Of a stretch of DNA of 64,000 nucleotides, positions 45,393-52,681 are shown piece by piece; positions within the stretch are counted from its first letter, which is position 1; every line of letters starts with the position of its first letter. The DNA comes from an uncultured Prevotellaceae bacterium (GTDB lineage: Bacteria > Bacteroidota > Bacteroidia > Bacteroidales > Bacteroidaceae), in NCBI GenBank assembly GCA_902801155.1, contig CADCHG010000019.1, forward strand, positions 3,443 to 67,442, read 5' to 3'. Below the pieces are notes generated by a model. That model made no database searches. It had not been told where the DNA came from and saw only the letters and a program-made list of their open reading frames with translations. Both the position numbers and the translations under genes were made by a program.

Positions 45393-47030
45393 ATGAGTCA
45401 ACATCCTACACCACCTCCTTTTTCCATGCCGATGTTTCGCGAATGTGTGCCTGAAAAGCTGCGTCCGTGGATTTACATCGTGCAGGCTTTCTGTTTTCAG
45501 TTGGGTGGTTGTGTTTATCTTGGTGCGCTGAACGAGATGATTGGCGGTAGGGCGATAATGCGCGAGGATGTAATGATGTGCCTTTACAGCAACCTTGCAG
45601 GAATGGCTATCTACTTCCCAATATTATTCCGTATGAAGTTCAGATTTTCCAATCGCTTTCTGCTTATTACCTCTGCATTGGTGCTTGCTGTTTGTAACTG
45701 GCTATTCACGCAGACAACGTTTCTGCCCTTGATGTGGCTACTCTGTTTCATAGCAGGTATGGCTAAGATTCAGGGAACTTTCGAGAATATGTCGAACATA
45801 CAGCTATGGATGACACCTACACGTGATATGGGCGTGTTCTTTCCGTGTCTTCACATCATACTATTGACGAGCATAGAGGTTCAGGCGTGGTATAGTGCGT
45901 TCTTCGGACATAACTATCATTGGTATGCCTCACATTGGTTTGTCATAGGATTGATGATGCTTGTCATCACTATTCAACTGTTCCTTACACGCCCTTGGTG
46001 CCCTATGCCACAACGAATACCACTAAAGAATATTGACTGGCTGGGAGCAGCATTCTGGAGTCTGCTTGGCTTACAGATAGCCTATATCTTCAATTATGGT
46101 GACTGGCTTGATTGGTGGCATTCACCCACAATACGCACTCTTACGGGCACTTCGCTCATAACGCTTGGCGGTTGCCTACATCGTATGTGGACAAAGCAGC
46201 AACCTTATTTCGAGCCTCGTATGTGGACGTATCGTAATCTTATTCCTATACTCCTTCTCATAGCTGTGGTTGAGGGATTACTTGCATCTGAGCATGTGCT
46301 TGAAGAAGTGTTCTACGAAGAAGTGATGAATTACGAAATGCTGACCTCATGCAGCCTTACCCTATGGACATTGCCAGGCATTTGGATTGGTTGTCTTCTG
46401 TCATGGTTATGGCTAAAAAAATGGCATTTCAACGTATATAAGCTAATAGCCATCGGACTACTTGGCATTACGCTCTATGCAGCAGGATTCTATTTCCTTG
46501 TAGCTGATCATATAAACATAGAAGTATTGCGTCTGCCACTCGTATTTCGTGGTTTCGGTTATGCCATATTGAGCATCGCATTTTTGTGGAGTCTGCATGA
46601 GATTATGACCTTTGAGCATTTCTTCCAGTCACTCTCGATATTCAATTTCATGCACATGTATATCGGAGGTGTTATTGGCTGTGCGCTTTATTCCTGGGGC
46701 TTGCGTTACTATATGGCAGACAATATTCTTCGCTATACGGCTTACCTTGATATGCCGGCATTCACCTCTGCACCATTCAACATAGGAGAATGGATGGAAA
46801 GTTTCATACCATCAATGATGGCTGTAACTATCAAGCAACTTTACGGATGGGTGCTTTATATTGCGGGATTCCTGACTATAGCTTTTCTGCTTTGGGATAT
46901 TCCAACCATTCGTAGAGGCATACGCCGTTTCCCAACGTGGCCTGTAATGGGAGCAAGGTTATTGAAACGTAGTATCAGACGAAATAAAAACATACAAGGG
47001 CTGGCTACGCCCAATAGTAGCCTTGTTTAA
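45393..47030 (+). CDS. EmrB-like MFS transporter, divergent
   Basis: A 545-residue polytopic inner-membrane protein with about 12-14 hydrophobic helices. It sits where the DHA2/EmrB drug:proton antiporter normally lies in such operons, directly after the fusion protein. Sequence motifs of the major facilitator family are weak: I do not find a clear motif A (GxLaDrxGrkxxl), so the family call depends partly on context. The tail after the last helix is basic (RRGIRRFPTWP...). Substrate unknown. Confidence 0.72.
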   Translation: MSQHPTPPPFSMPMFRECVPEKLRPWIYIVQAFCFQLGGCVYLGALNEMIGGRAIMREDVMMCLYSNLAGMAIYFPILFRMKFRFSNRFLLITSALVLAVCNWLFTQTTFLPLMWLLCFIAGMAKIQGTFENMSNIQLWMTPTRDMGVFFPCLHIILLTSIEVQAWYSAFFGHNYHWYASHWFVIGLMMLVITIQLFLTRPWCPMPQRIPLKNIDWLGAAFWSLLGLQIAYIFNYGDWLDWWHSPTIRTLTGTSLITLGGCLHRMWTKQQPYFEPRMWTYRNLIPILLLIAVVEGLLASEHVLEEVFYEEVMNYEMLTSCSLTLWTLPGIWIGCLLSWLWLKKWHFNVYKLIAIGLLGITLYAAGFYFLVADHINIEVLRLPLVFRGFGYAILSIAFLWSLHEIMTFEHFFQSLSIFNFMHMYIGGVIGCALYSWGLRYYMADNILRYTAYLDMPAFTSAPFNIGEWMESFIPSMMAVTIKQLYGWVLYIAGFLTIAFLLWDIPTIRRGIRRFPTWPVMGARLLKRSIRRNKNIQGLATPNSSLV

Positions 47031-47049
47031 CATAAATAAAATCATAATT

Positions 47050-47358
47050 ATGACAAAGACAATCGAAATGCAGATCGAAAAGAGTCGCAGTCTTATTCAG
47101 GGTTTGCGTAAGCATCTCAACGAGACAGGCACAGGTGCAACATCACAGGAACTAAGTGCTATGGAACAGGCCATAGACATTTTGATTTCAGCTTGCGAGG
47201 AATGTGACCGTCTTCGTGCGGAACTTGCCCCTAAATTGGATCGTGTGAGCAAGCTTTTCAACAATGTGAAAGATGAATATGCTGCGCGCAAGCTTATCAT
47301 CAAGAACAACTATCCCAAAGAGCGCTGGATAGAATACGGTTTGCCTGACAAGCGTTAA
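47050..47358 (+). CDS. Small helical protein, unknown function
   Basis: 102 residues from ATG 47050 (MTKTIEMQIEKSRSLIQGL); an upstream in-frame ATG at 47023 lies in the end of the transporter gene and is less likely. The sequence is mostly charged helix, perhaps a coiled coil (about 1-70), ending NYPKERWIEYGLPDKR. No signal or membrane segment. It is the last gene of the efflux operon, before a strong terminator. I do not recognise the family. Confidence 0.6.
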   Translation: MTKTIEMQIEKSRSLIQGLRKHLNETGTGATSQELSAMEQAIDILISACEECDRLRAELAPKLDRVSKLFNNVKDEYAARKLIIKNNYPKERWIEYGLPDKR

Positions 47359-47364
47359 CTACAC

Positions 47365-47416
47365 ATCCCGCACCTCCTATTCCTTATGAATCAACGGAGG
47401 TGCGGGATTTTGTTTT
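47365..47416 (+). terminator. Terminator of the efflux operon
   Basis: ATCCCGCACCTCC...GGAGGTGCGGGAT stem of 13 pairs followed by TTTGTTTTT. Confidence 0.9.
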
Positions 47417-47464
47417 TCGTGCGTTTATGAAACCCCCATCTTCTTCCGCTTTTCCTCCAATGAT

Positions 47465-47570
47465 AATACCATTATATTACCATTATAATACCATAATATT
47501 ACCATAGTTAATGGTATTTATATGGTATCTTTATAGTATTTTAATGGTATTTATATGGTAATTACATAGG
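47465..47570. repeat. Inverted period-11/12 array with ATACCATTATA units
   Basis: The left half has ATACCATTATATTACCATTA-type units, the right half TTAATGGTATTTATATGGTA-type units, so the halves are complementary. The architecture is that of arrays P1-P4 but the unit sequence is different. Gene-free; between the efflux terminator and the next promoter. Confidence 0.65.
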
Positions 47571-47716
47571 AGCTACAACGGAAAATCTTCGGAGCTTGAG
47601 CCTATGCACTTACTTATGACTTAATCCATATACATAAACTTTTCCATGATTTCTTTGGTGGTTTAAGGATTTTGACTTTTTCTACTGAGAAATTTGGAGA
47701 AATCAGAAATATTGAT

Positions 47717-47724
47717 TACTTTTG
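47717..47724 (+). promoter_or_regulatory. -7 box of the 80-residue protein gene
   Basis: TACTTTTG followed by CAACTG, 26-33 bases before the ATG at 47750. Confidence 0.6.
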
Positions 47725-47749
47725 CAACTGAACAATAAAAAGTATAGTT

Positions 47750-47992
47750 ATGTGTGCATTACAAAAACAATATGATTTCTTCAAAAGAAACATGTCTTCC
47801 CTGCTTGAAGACTATGATGGCAAGTATCTTGTCATTCCAGAATCTCTTGAAGTAAAAGCCTTTGATACAATTTCTGAGGCTTATGTATATGGTGCAAAGA
47901 CATACGGTTTAGGTAAATTCCTACTTCAAGAATGTAATGACAATGCCGATAAGGTTCAGATTATTTCAAACTTAGGACTTGGATTGGCATGA
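47750..47992 (+). CDS. Small conserved-looking protein (DUF5678-like)
   Basis: 80 residues: QYDFFKRNMSSLLEDYDGKYLVIPESLEVKAFDTISEAYVYGAKTYGLGKFLLQEC. The pattern 'short helix, D/YxGKYLVI, then helix with A and a GLGxFLLQEC end' resembles DUF5678-type small proteins, which I recall as often paired with an aspartic-protease-like gene. No such partner is here. Own promoter, normal composition, real gene likely. Confidence 0.65.
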   Translation: MCALQKQYDFFKRNMSSLLEDYDGKYLVIPESLEVKAFDTISEAYVYGAKTYGLGKFLLQECNDNADKVQIISNLGLGLA

Positions 47993-48026
47993 AGAAATGT
48001 ATAACTGTTTTTCCTGAAAAATTAAG

Positions 48027-48506
48027 ATGAAGAAGTATTTAGCAATAACAATAATGCTGTTTTTCATCATGAGTATTTTTGGACAAGTAAATAGTTTTAA
48101 AGATATTCCAACGGAGATCTTGGATAATCTGGATAAAACGGGTGTTGATAAATCAGCATTGTTAAATAGTTACGAAAGTGCGTATTTCAATGTTATTTTC
48201 AAAGACAGTAAAAAAGATTTTGATTTTACAGGGAAAAAAGTAGGATTTATCGCAAGTGCTTACGGGAATACTAAGAATAAGGAAGATTATTTTAAGAAGG
48301 AAAAAAGTCAATATAAGAAGTATAAAAGAACAAATCTTAATTATACTCCTATTGTGACAACATTGTATATTTTTGATGAAACGCAAAAGGAAGAGTCAGG
48401 TGGTTATGATGCCGCCATTTTATATTGTCGTAATCTTAAGCTTCACACCTTGCAGCCTGAAGCAAATGTAATAAAGGCTTTAAAAGGTGATAAGAAAAAT
48501 AAATAG
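48027..48506 (+). CDS. Exported protein, unknown function
   Basis: 159 residues with a signal peptide (1-20, MKKYLAITIMLFFIMSIFGQ) and a small soluble part rich in Lys and Tyr (FKKEKSQYKKYKRTNLNYTPIVTTLYIFDETQKEESGGYDAAILYCRNLKLHTL). I recognise no family. It lies 34 bases after the small gene upstream and may be co-transcribed. Its AT-rich composition differs from the housekeeping genes, which could mean recent acquisition. Confidence 0.65.
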   Translation: MKKYLAITIMLFFIMSIFGQVNSFKDIPTEILDNLDKTGVDKSALLNSYESAYFNVIFKDSKKDFDFTGKKVGFIASAYGNTKNKEDYFKKEKSQYKKYKRTNLNYTPIVTTLYIFDETQKEESGGYDAAILYCRNLKLHTLQPEANVIKALKGDKKNK

Positions 48507-48515
48507 TGTGGTGAT

Positions 48516-48740
48516 TTCCGCAATTACGAGATAGGCGGGCTGAAAGCCCAATAAGCTAATAGCCTAGGGCACCGCCCTAGGTAGATGGAGGTTGGTAATT
48601 TCGCCCTGTATGGGCAAAAGCATTACCTCATATTAGAGCTTTTGCCCTTGCAGGGCGTTAACTACCCCTCTAATTCCCCAGGGTGTTACCCTAGGCTATG
48701 AGCTTTTGCCCCTTCGGGGCGCTATTTCGTAATTGCGGAT
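48516..48740. repeat. Nested palindrome with CAGGGC/CCTAGGGC hairpins
   Basis: Outer arms TTCCGCAATTACGAGATA (48516-48533) and their near complement (48723-48740). Inside are CCTAGGGCACCGCCCTAGG, TTCGCCCTGTATGGGCAAAA, TTTTGCCCTTGCAGGGCG and CCCCTTCGGGGC. Same hairpin family as the interior of 2797-3140. Confidence 0.65.
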
Positions 48741-48760
48741 AATCATAATTGTGTAATAAG

Positions 48761-48790
48761 ACGTGAGTTCATCGGAACTCACGTTATTTT
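48761..48790 (+). terminator. Perfect ACGTGAGTTC hairpin
   Basis: ACGTGAGTTC-ATCG-GAACTCACGT followed by TATTTTTTG. It uses the same GTGAGTTC motif as the element ends at 562 and 2797, so it may be a remnant of that family acting as a terminator. Confidence 0.55.
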
Positions 48791-48897
48791 TTGCTGATAA
48801 ATTGCAAAATGTAAGGCATTTGCGGGATAATTGAATAAAAAAGGTGAAAAAAAGTAATTGTTTTATTATATCTGTTGGATAATTGTGGAAAAATCAT

Positions 48898-48905
48898 TAA
48901 TTTTG
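48898..48905 (+). promoter_or_regulatory. -7 box of argH
   Basis: TAATTTTG followed by TACCC, about 55 bases before the ATG. Confidence 0.6.
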
Positions 48906-48959
48906 TACCCTAAAAACAAGAAAAATAGGTATATTATTAGTATAAAGTAAAAAGAAAAA

Positions 48960-50309
48960 ATGAAACTTTGGTCTAAGGGCTTTGAGATTAACAAGGAGAT
49001 TGAGCGTTTCACGGTTGGTCGTGATCGCGAGATGGATCTCTATCTTGCAAAATATGATGTAATGGGTAGTATGGCGCATATCACCATGCTGAATTCCATA
49101 GGACTTATTGCTGATGATGAACTTCCAGTTCTGCTCAAGGAACTGCGTAAGATATACGCTATATGCGAAAAGGGTGAGTTTGTTATTGAGGATGACATTG
49201 AGGATGTTCACTCTCAGGTTGAGCTTATGCTTACTCGCGCTCTCGGCGATATGGGTAAGAAGATTCACTCTGGTCGTTCACGTAATGATCAGGTGCTTGT
49301 TGACCTTAAGCTCTTCACTCGTGCAGCCTTGCGTGAGGTGGTAGAAGGCACAAAGACTCTCTTCGACGAGCTTATTGCAAAGTCAGAGCAGTATAAGAAC
49401 GTGCTTATGCCTGGCTATACCCATCTTCAGATTGCTATGCCAAGCAGTTTCGGACTTTGGTTTGGTGCTTATGCAGAATCGCTCACAGACGATATGCTGT
49501 ACCTCCAGTCAGCTTATAAGATGACAAACCGTAACCCTCTCGGTTCAGCTGCCGGATATGGCTCAAGCTTCCCATTGAACCGTCAGATGACCACCGACCT
49601 TCTGGGTTTCGACACAATGAACTATAACGTAGTTTATGCGCAGATGGGTCGTGGAAAGCTGGAGAGGAACGTGGCATTCTCTATTGCCGGACTTGCAGGT
49701 ACTCTTGCCAAGTTGGCTTTCGATGCTTGTATGTTCAACTCACAGAACTTCCAGTTTGTGAAGCTTCCAAAGGAATGTACCACAGGTTCAAGCATCATGC
49801 CTCATAAGAAGAACCCGGATGTGTTCGAGCTTATCCGTGCGAAGAGCAACAAGCTCCAGTCACTTCCTACTCAGGTTACTCTCATTCAGAACAACCTGCC
49901 TTGCGGTTACTTCCGTGACTTGCAGATTATCAAGGAAGTATTCCTTCCAGCATTTGATGAACTGAAGGATTGTCTGAACATGACAGCTTATATCATCAAC
50001 AAGATTGAGGTGCGTGAGGATATTCTCGACAACCCAATGTACGATCCAATTTTCTCAGTAGAGGAGGTGAACAGACTTGCCGTTGAGGGTATGCCTTTCC
50101 GTGATGCCTACAAGAAGGTAGGTCTTGATATCGAGGCTGGCAAGTTCACACCAAACAAGAATATCCACCACACCCACGAGGGTAGTATAGGTAATCTCTG
50201 TAACGACCGCATTCAGGCTCTTATGCAGAGCATTCTCGACGGTTTCCACTTCGAGAAAGTGGATGAGGCGGAGAAGAAACTGCTAAGCCCCTCATCCGTC
50301 ACAGAGTGA
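48960..50309 (+). CDS. argH: Argininosuccinate lyase
   Basis: Splits argininosuccinate into arginine and fumarate, the last step of arginine synthesis. Family motifs: DVHSQVE, GKKIHSGRSRNDQV, and the signature GSSIMPHKKNPD with the catalytic Ser near 277-278. The body is complete to EKVDEAEKKLL. The last seven codons (SPSSVTE) and the stop lie in the left end of a GC-rich junction element, so the native C-terminus has been replaced. No other arg genes are nearby. Confidence 0.95.
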   Translation: MKLWSKGFEINKEIERFTVGRDREMDLYLAKYDVMGSMAHITMLNSIGLIADDELPVLLKELRKIYAICEKGEFVIEDDIEDVHSQVELMLTRALGDMGKKIHSGRSRNDQVLVDLKLFTRAALREVVEGTKTLFDELIAKSEQYKNVLMPGYTHLQIAMPSSFGLWFGAYAESLTDDMLYLQSAYKMTNRNPLGSAAGYGSSFPLNRQMTTDLLGFDTMNYNVVYAQMGRGKLERNVAFSIAGLAGTLAKLAFDACMFNSQNFQFVKLPKECTTGSSIMPHKKNPDVFELIRAKSNKLQSLPTQVTLIQNNLPCGYFRDLQIIKEVFLPAFDELKDCLNMTAYIINKIEVREDILDNPMYDPIFSVEEVNRLAVEGMPFRDAYKKVGLDIEAGKFTPNKNIHHTHEGSIGNLCNDRIQALMQSILDGFHFEKVDEAEKKLLSPSSVTE

Positions 50310-50484
50310 CACCCTCTGACACATACTCGGAGATTCTCAATCTCCGACCTCCCCAAAGGGCGAGGGGGAAGTTACCTTTTATCGCTATATGGTAAAAAAA
50401 TTTTGATTTGAAAAATATAATTAGAAATACTAACTTTTCCCTCGCCCCTTGGGGAGAGGGTGTCCGTAGGACGGGTGAGGGGCT
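50286..50484. repeat. GC-rich junction element, argH-lipoprotein
   Basis: Subtype B. The right end (50431-50484) is an inverted copy of the left end (50286-50374), except that the left end has an extra segment of about 30 bases (about 50318-50348) with its own hairpin TCGGAGATTCTCAATCTCCGA. The interior carries GTTACCTTTTATCGCTA (50371-50387). It codes for the argH C-terminus and ends eight bases before the next likely start. Confidence 0.8.
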
Positions 50485-50491
50485 ATTGGGG

Positions 50492-51028
50492 ATGCTGTTA
50501 GGCTTTCTTTTCTTCTCCTCTTGTTCCACCGATGAATTCGAGTACGAGAAGAAGCACCAATGCTATTTCACCTTCGACTGTGGAATACATCCGGGTACGT
50601 CTTTGCAGAGCTGTCTGAACCCTATGTCTCGCGGATTGTTCTGCATGGTATGGAAAAAGGAGGCGAGTGTTCCGAGGATTATCCAGATGCAGCTTTACAA
50701 CAGGCAGACGGAGGATGTGGTATTAACAACTGAAAAAGAGAATAGATATCCTTGTACTTTAGGTGCAAACAACGGTTTGGTAATAGGTTGCTCAACGCTG
50801 GATAATGGTCAACTATATGCTTTCGACCGTATTTGTCCTAACTGTGAAAAGACAGGTCTTTTCAAGGCTTTGCAATGGGAGAATAGCGGTCTTTGGCTGA
50901 AATGCCCTCAATGCGAAAGGGCTTATGACCTTAACAATAACGGCATTGTTGCGAAAGGCGAGGGCGGTCGCAGTCTGATGAAGTACAGGGCTTCGTATGG
51001 CAATAATGTACTGATGGTAGGGAATTAA
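50492..51028 (+). CDS. Small lipoprotein with Rieske-like metal-binding pattern
   Basis: 178 residues from ATG 50492 (MLLGFLFFSSCSTDEFEYE; lipobox Cys 11). An in-frame ATG at 50408 would add 28 residues coded by the GC-rich element and spoil the signal. The middle has LYAFDRICPNCEKTG and the later GLWLKCPQCERAYDLNNNGIV; two CxxC pairs suggest a small metal site, perhaps a degenerate Rieske-type or zinc ribbon fold. Function unknown. Adjacent genes (argH, esterase) do not explain it. Confidence 0.65.
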   Translation: MLLGFLFFSSCSTDEFEYEKKHQCYFTFDCGIHPGTSLQSCLNPMSRGLFCMVWKKEASVPRIIQMQLYNRQTEDVVLTTEKENRYPCTLGANNGLVIGCSTLDNGQLYAFDRICPNCEKTGLFKALQWENSGLWLKCPQCERAYDLNNNGIVAKGEGGRSLMKYRASYGNNVLMVGN

Positions 51029-51037
51029 AAGACTTAC

Positions 51038-51227
51038 AGCCTAACCCGTCCTTCCCAAAGGGAAGGCTCCACCCCCCTCACCCCCTCCAGGGGGAGTAGA
51101 TACCTTTTATCGCGATGGGGAGAAGAAAAATGTAAATAGTAAATTTAAAAATAAATTATGCTCAAGAGAATCCTTTTATTGGCATTACTATCTAACATCC
51201 TTCCCTTTGGGAAGGCTTTGTTAGGCT
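51038..51227. repeat. GC-rich junction element supplying the esterase signal peptide
   Basis: Subtype A. Left end AGCCTAACCCGTCC plus TTCCCAAAGGGAA (51038-51066) and right end 51194-51227 (hairpin CCTTCCCTTTGGGAAGG, then CTTTGTTAGGCT) are inverted repeats. The interior includes a CCCCCTCCAGGGGG hairpin and TACCTTTTATCGCGA (51101-51115). The esterase start (51158) and most of its signal peptide lie inside. Confidence 0.8.
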
Positions 51228-52663
51228 ATTCCTCTTACGCCCAGACCGCCCGTAAGTTCACTCTCGTGAATTCTGCTGACGGCAAGTCGGAACTGACGAT
51301 ATATCTTCCTTCTGAGGATGCATTGGCTAAGGCTAATGGTCGTTTCGTTGTGGATTGTCCTGGTGGCGGCTATCAGAATCTTGCCATACAGCATGAAGGA
51401 CATGACTGGGCAGAATACTATAACAAGCAGGGCATTGGCTATGCTGTGCTGAAATATCGTATGCCAAATGGTGATCGTAATATTCCGCTCTCTGATGCGT
51501 ATAATGCCATTCGCACAGTAAGGGATAGTGCTAAGGTATGGCACGTTAATCCAAAGAACGTGGGTATTCAGGGATTCTCTGCCGGAGGTCATCTGGCAAG
51601 TGCTGTTTCTACCCATGCCCCTATGAGTGCGCGTCCTGACTTTGCCATTCTCTTCTATCCTGTTATCTCAATGAATGAGAGACTGACACATAGAGGCTCT
51701 TGCGTAGGATTCCTTGGTGATAAGCGTAATGATGAGGCTCTCCAGAAACAATGGAGCAGCGACAAGGCTGTGCGTCGCCATTTGGTTCCACCTACCATAC
51801 TAATCTTCTCTAATGACGATAAGGTTGTACCACCTGTCACAAATGCCGTAGCTTACTATTCTGCTCTTCGTGATGCGGGTGCTGACTGCTCAATGGTATG
51901 CTATCCTACTGGTGGTCATGGATGGGGATTCAGAAGCAATTTCAAGTATCATGAAATGATGCTTATGGAGCTTACCCAGTGGCTCAATGAACAGAAAATG
52001 CCAACCGATTCTTCTGTAAAGGTGGCTTGCGTGGGCAATAGCATAACCGATGGTCACGGTATTGCCGTTTCTGATCTGTATGGCTATCCTGCCCGACTGG
52101 CAAATAACCTCGGTCAGAACTATGCAGTAAAGAATTTTGGTGTGAGTGGTCGTACACTCTCTAACTCTGGCGATTTTCCTTATCAGAAGGAAGAGGCTTG
52201 GAAGAGATGCCTTGAGTGGCAGCCAGAGGTAGTGGTGATAAAGCTTGGCACCAACGATACAAAGACCCATAACTGGAAGACAGCCGAAGGCGATATCGTG
52301 TCAAGTATGAAGACTATGATTGATTCTCTTCGCGCGCTTCCTACCAATCCTCGTATCATCGTTACAGCTCCAATTCCATCATTCAAAAACGTATGGGATA
52401 TCTGCGATTCTGTGACTGTCAATGGTGTTATTCCGCAGATTCAGGAGTTTGTAAGGAAAGAGAATCTGGAATATCTCGACCTTTACAACGCTATGAACTC
52501 TCTTGAGGATCTGCAAAAGGAATATCTGCTAAGAGACGGTGTGCATCCTAACGAGAAAGGCTGTCAGAAACTTGCCGATCTTGTGGCAGCAAAGATAAAG
52601 TCGCCTGTCAGCGTGGCGGCTATAAAAGATAGGAAGATAAAAAAGAGAAAAAATAATAAGTAA
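51158..52663 (+). CDS. Two-domain secreted esterase (alpha/beta hydrolase plus SGNH)
   Basis: A signal peptide of about 28 residues (MLKRILLLALLSNILPFGKALLGYSSYAQ), largely coded by the GC-rich element. Domain 1 (about 35-280) is an alpha/beta hydrolase of the acetyl-xylan-esterase/BD-FAE type: VDCPGGGYQNLA oxyanion part, nucleophile S141 in GFSAGGH, and a late TGGHGW His. Domain 2 (about 288-490) is an SGNH/GDSL esterase: S295 in GNSITDGHG, GTNDTK, and DGVHPN. Two different deacetylase folds in one protein suggest removal of acetyl or acyl groups from plant polysaccharide. It precedes GH95 by 18 bases, probably in one operon. Confidence 0.87.
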   Translation: MLKRILLLALLSNILPFGKALLGYSSYAQTARKFTLVNSADGKSELTIYLPSEDALAKANGRFVVDCPGGGYQNLAIQHEGHDWAEYYNKQGIGYAVLKYRMPNGDRNIPLSDAYNAIRTVRDSAKVWHVNPKNVGIQGFSAGGHLASAVSTHAPMSARPDFAILFYPVISMNERLTHRGSCVGFLGDKRNDEALQKQWSSDKAVRRHLVPPTILIFSNDDKVVPPVTNAVAYYSALRDAGADCSMVCYPTGGHGWGFRSNFKYHEMMLMELTQWLNEQKMPTDSSVKVACVGNSITDGHGIAVSDLYGYPARLANNLGQNYAVKNFGVSGRTLSNSGDFPYQKEEAWKRCLEWQPEVVVIKLGTNDTKTHNWKTAEGDIVSSMKTMIDSLRALPTNPRIIVTAPIPSFKNVWDICDSVTVNGVIPQIQEFVRKENLEYLDLYNAMNSLEDLQKEYLLRDGVHPNEKGCQKLADLVAAKIKSPVSVAAIKDRKIKKRKNNK

Positions 52664-52681
52664 TTTATAATTAGAAGCACT

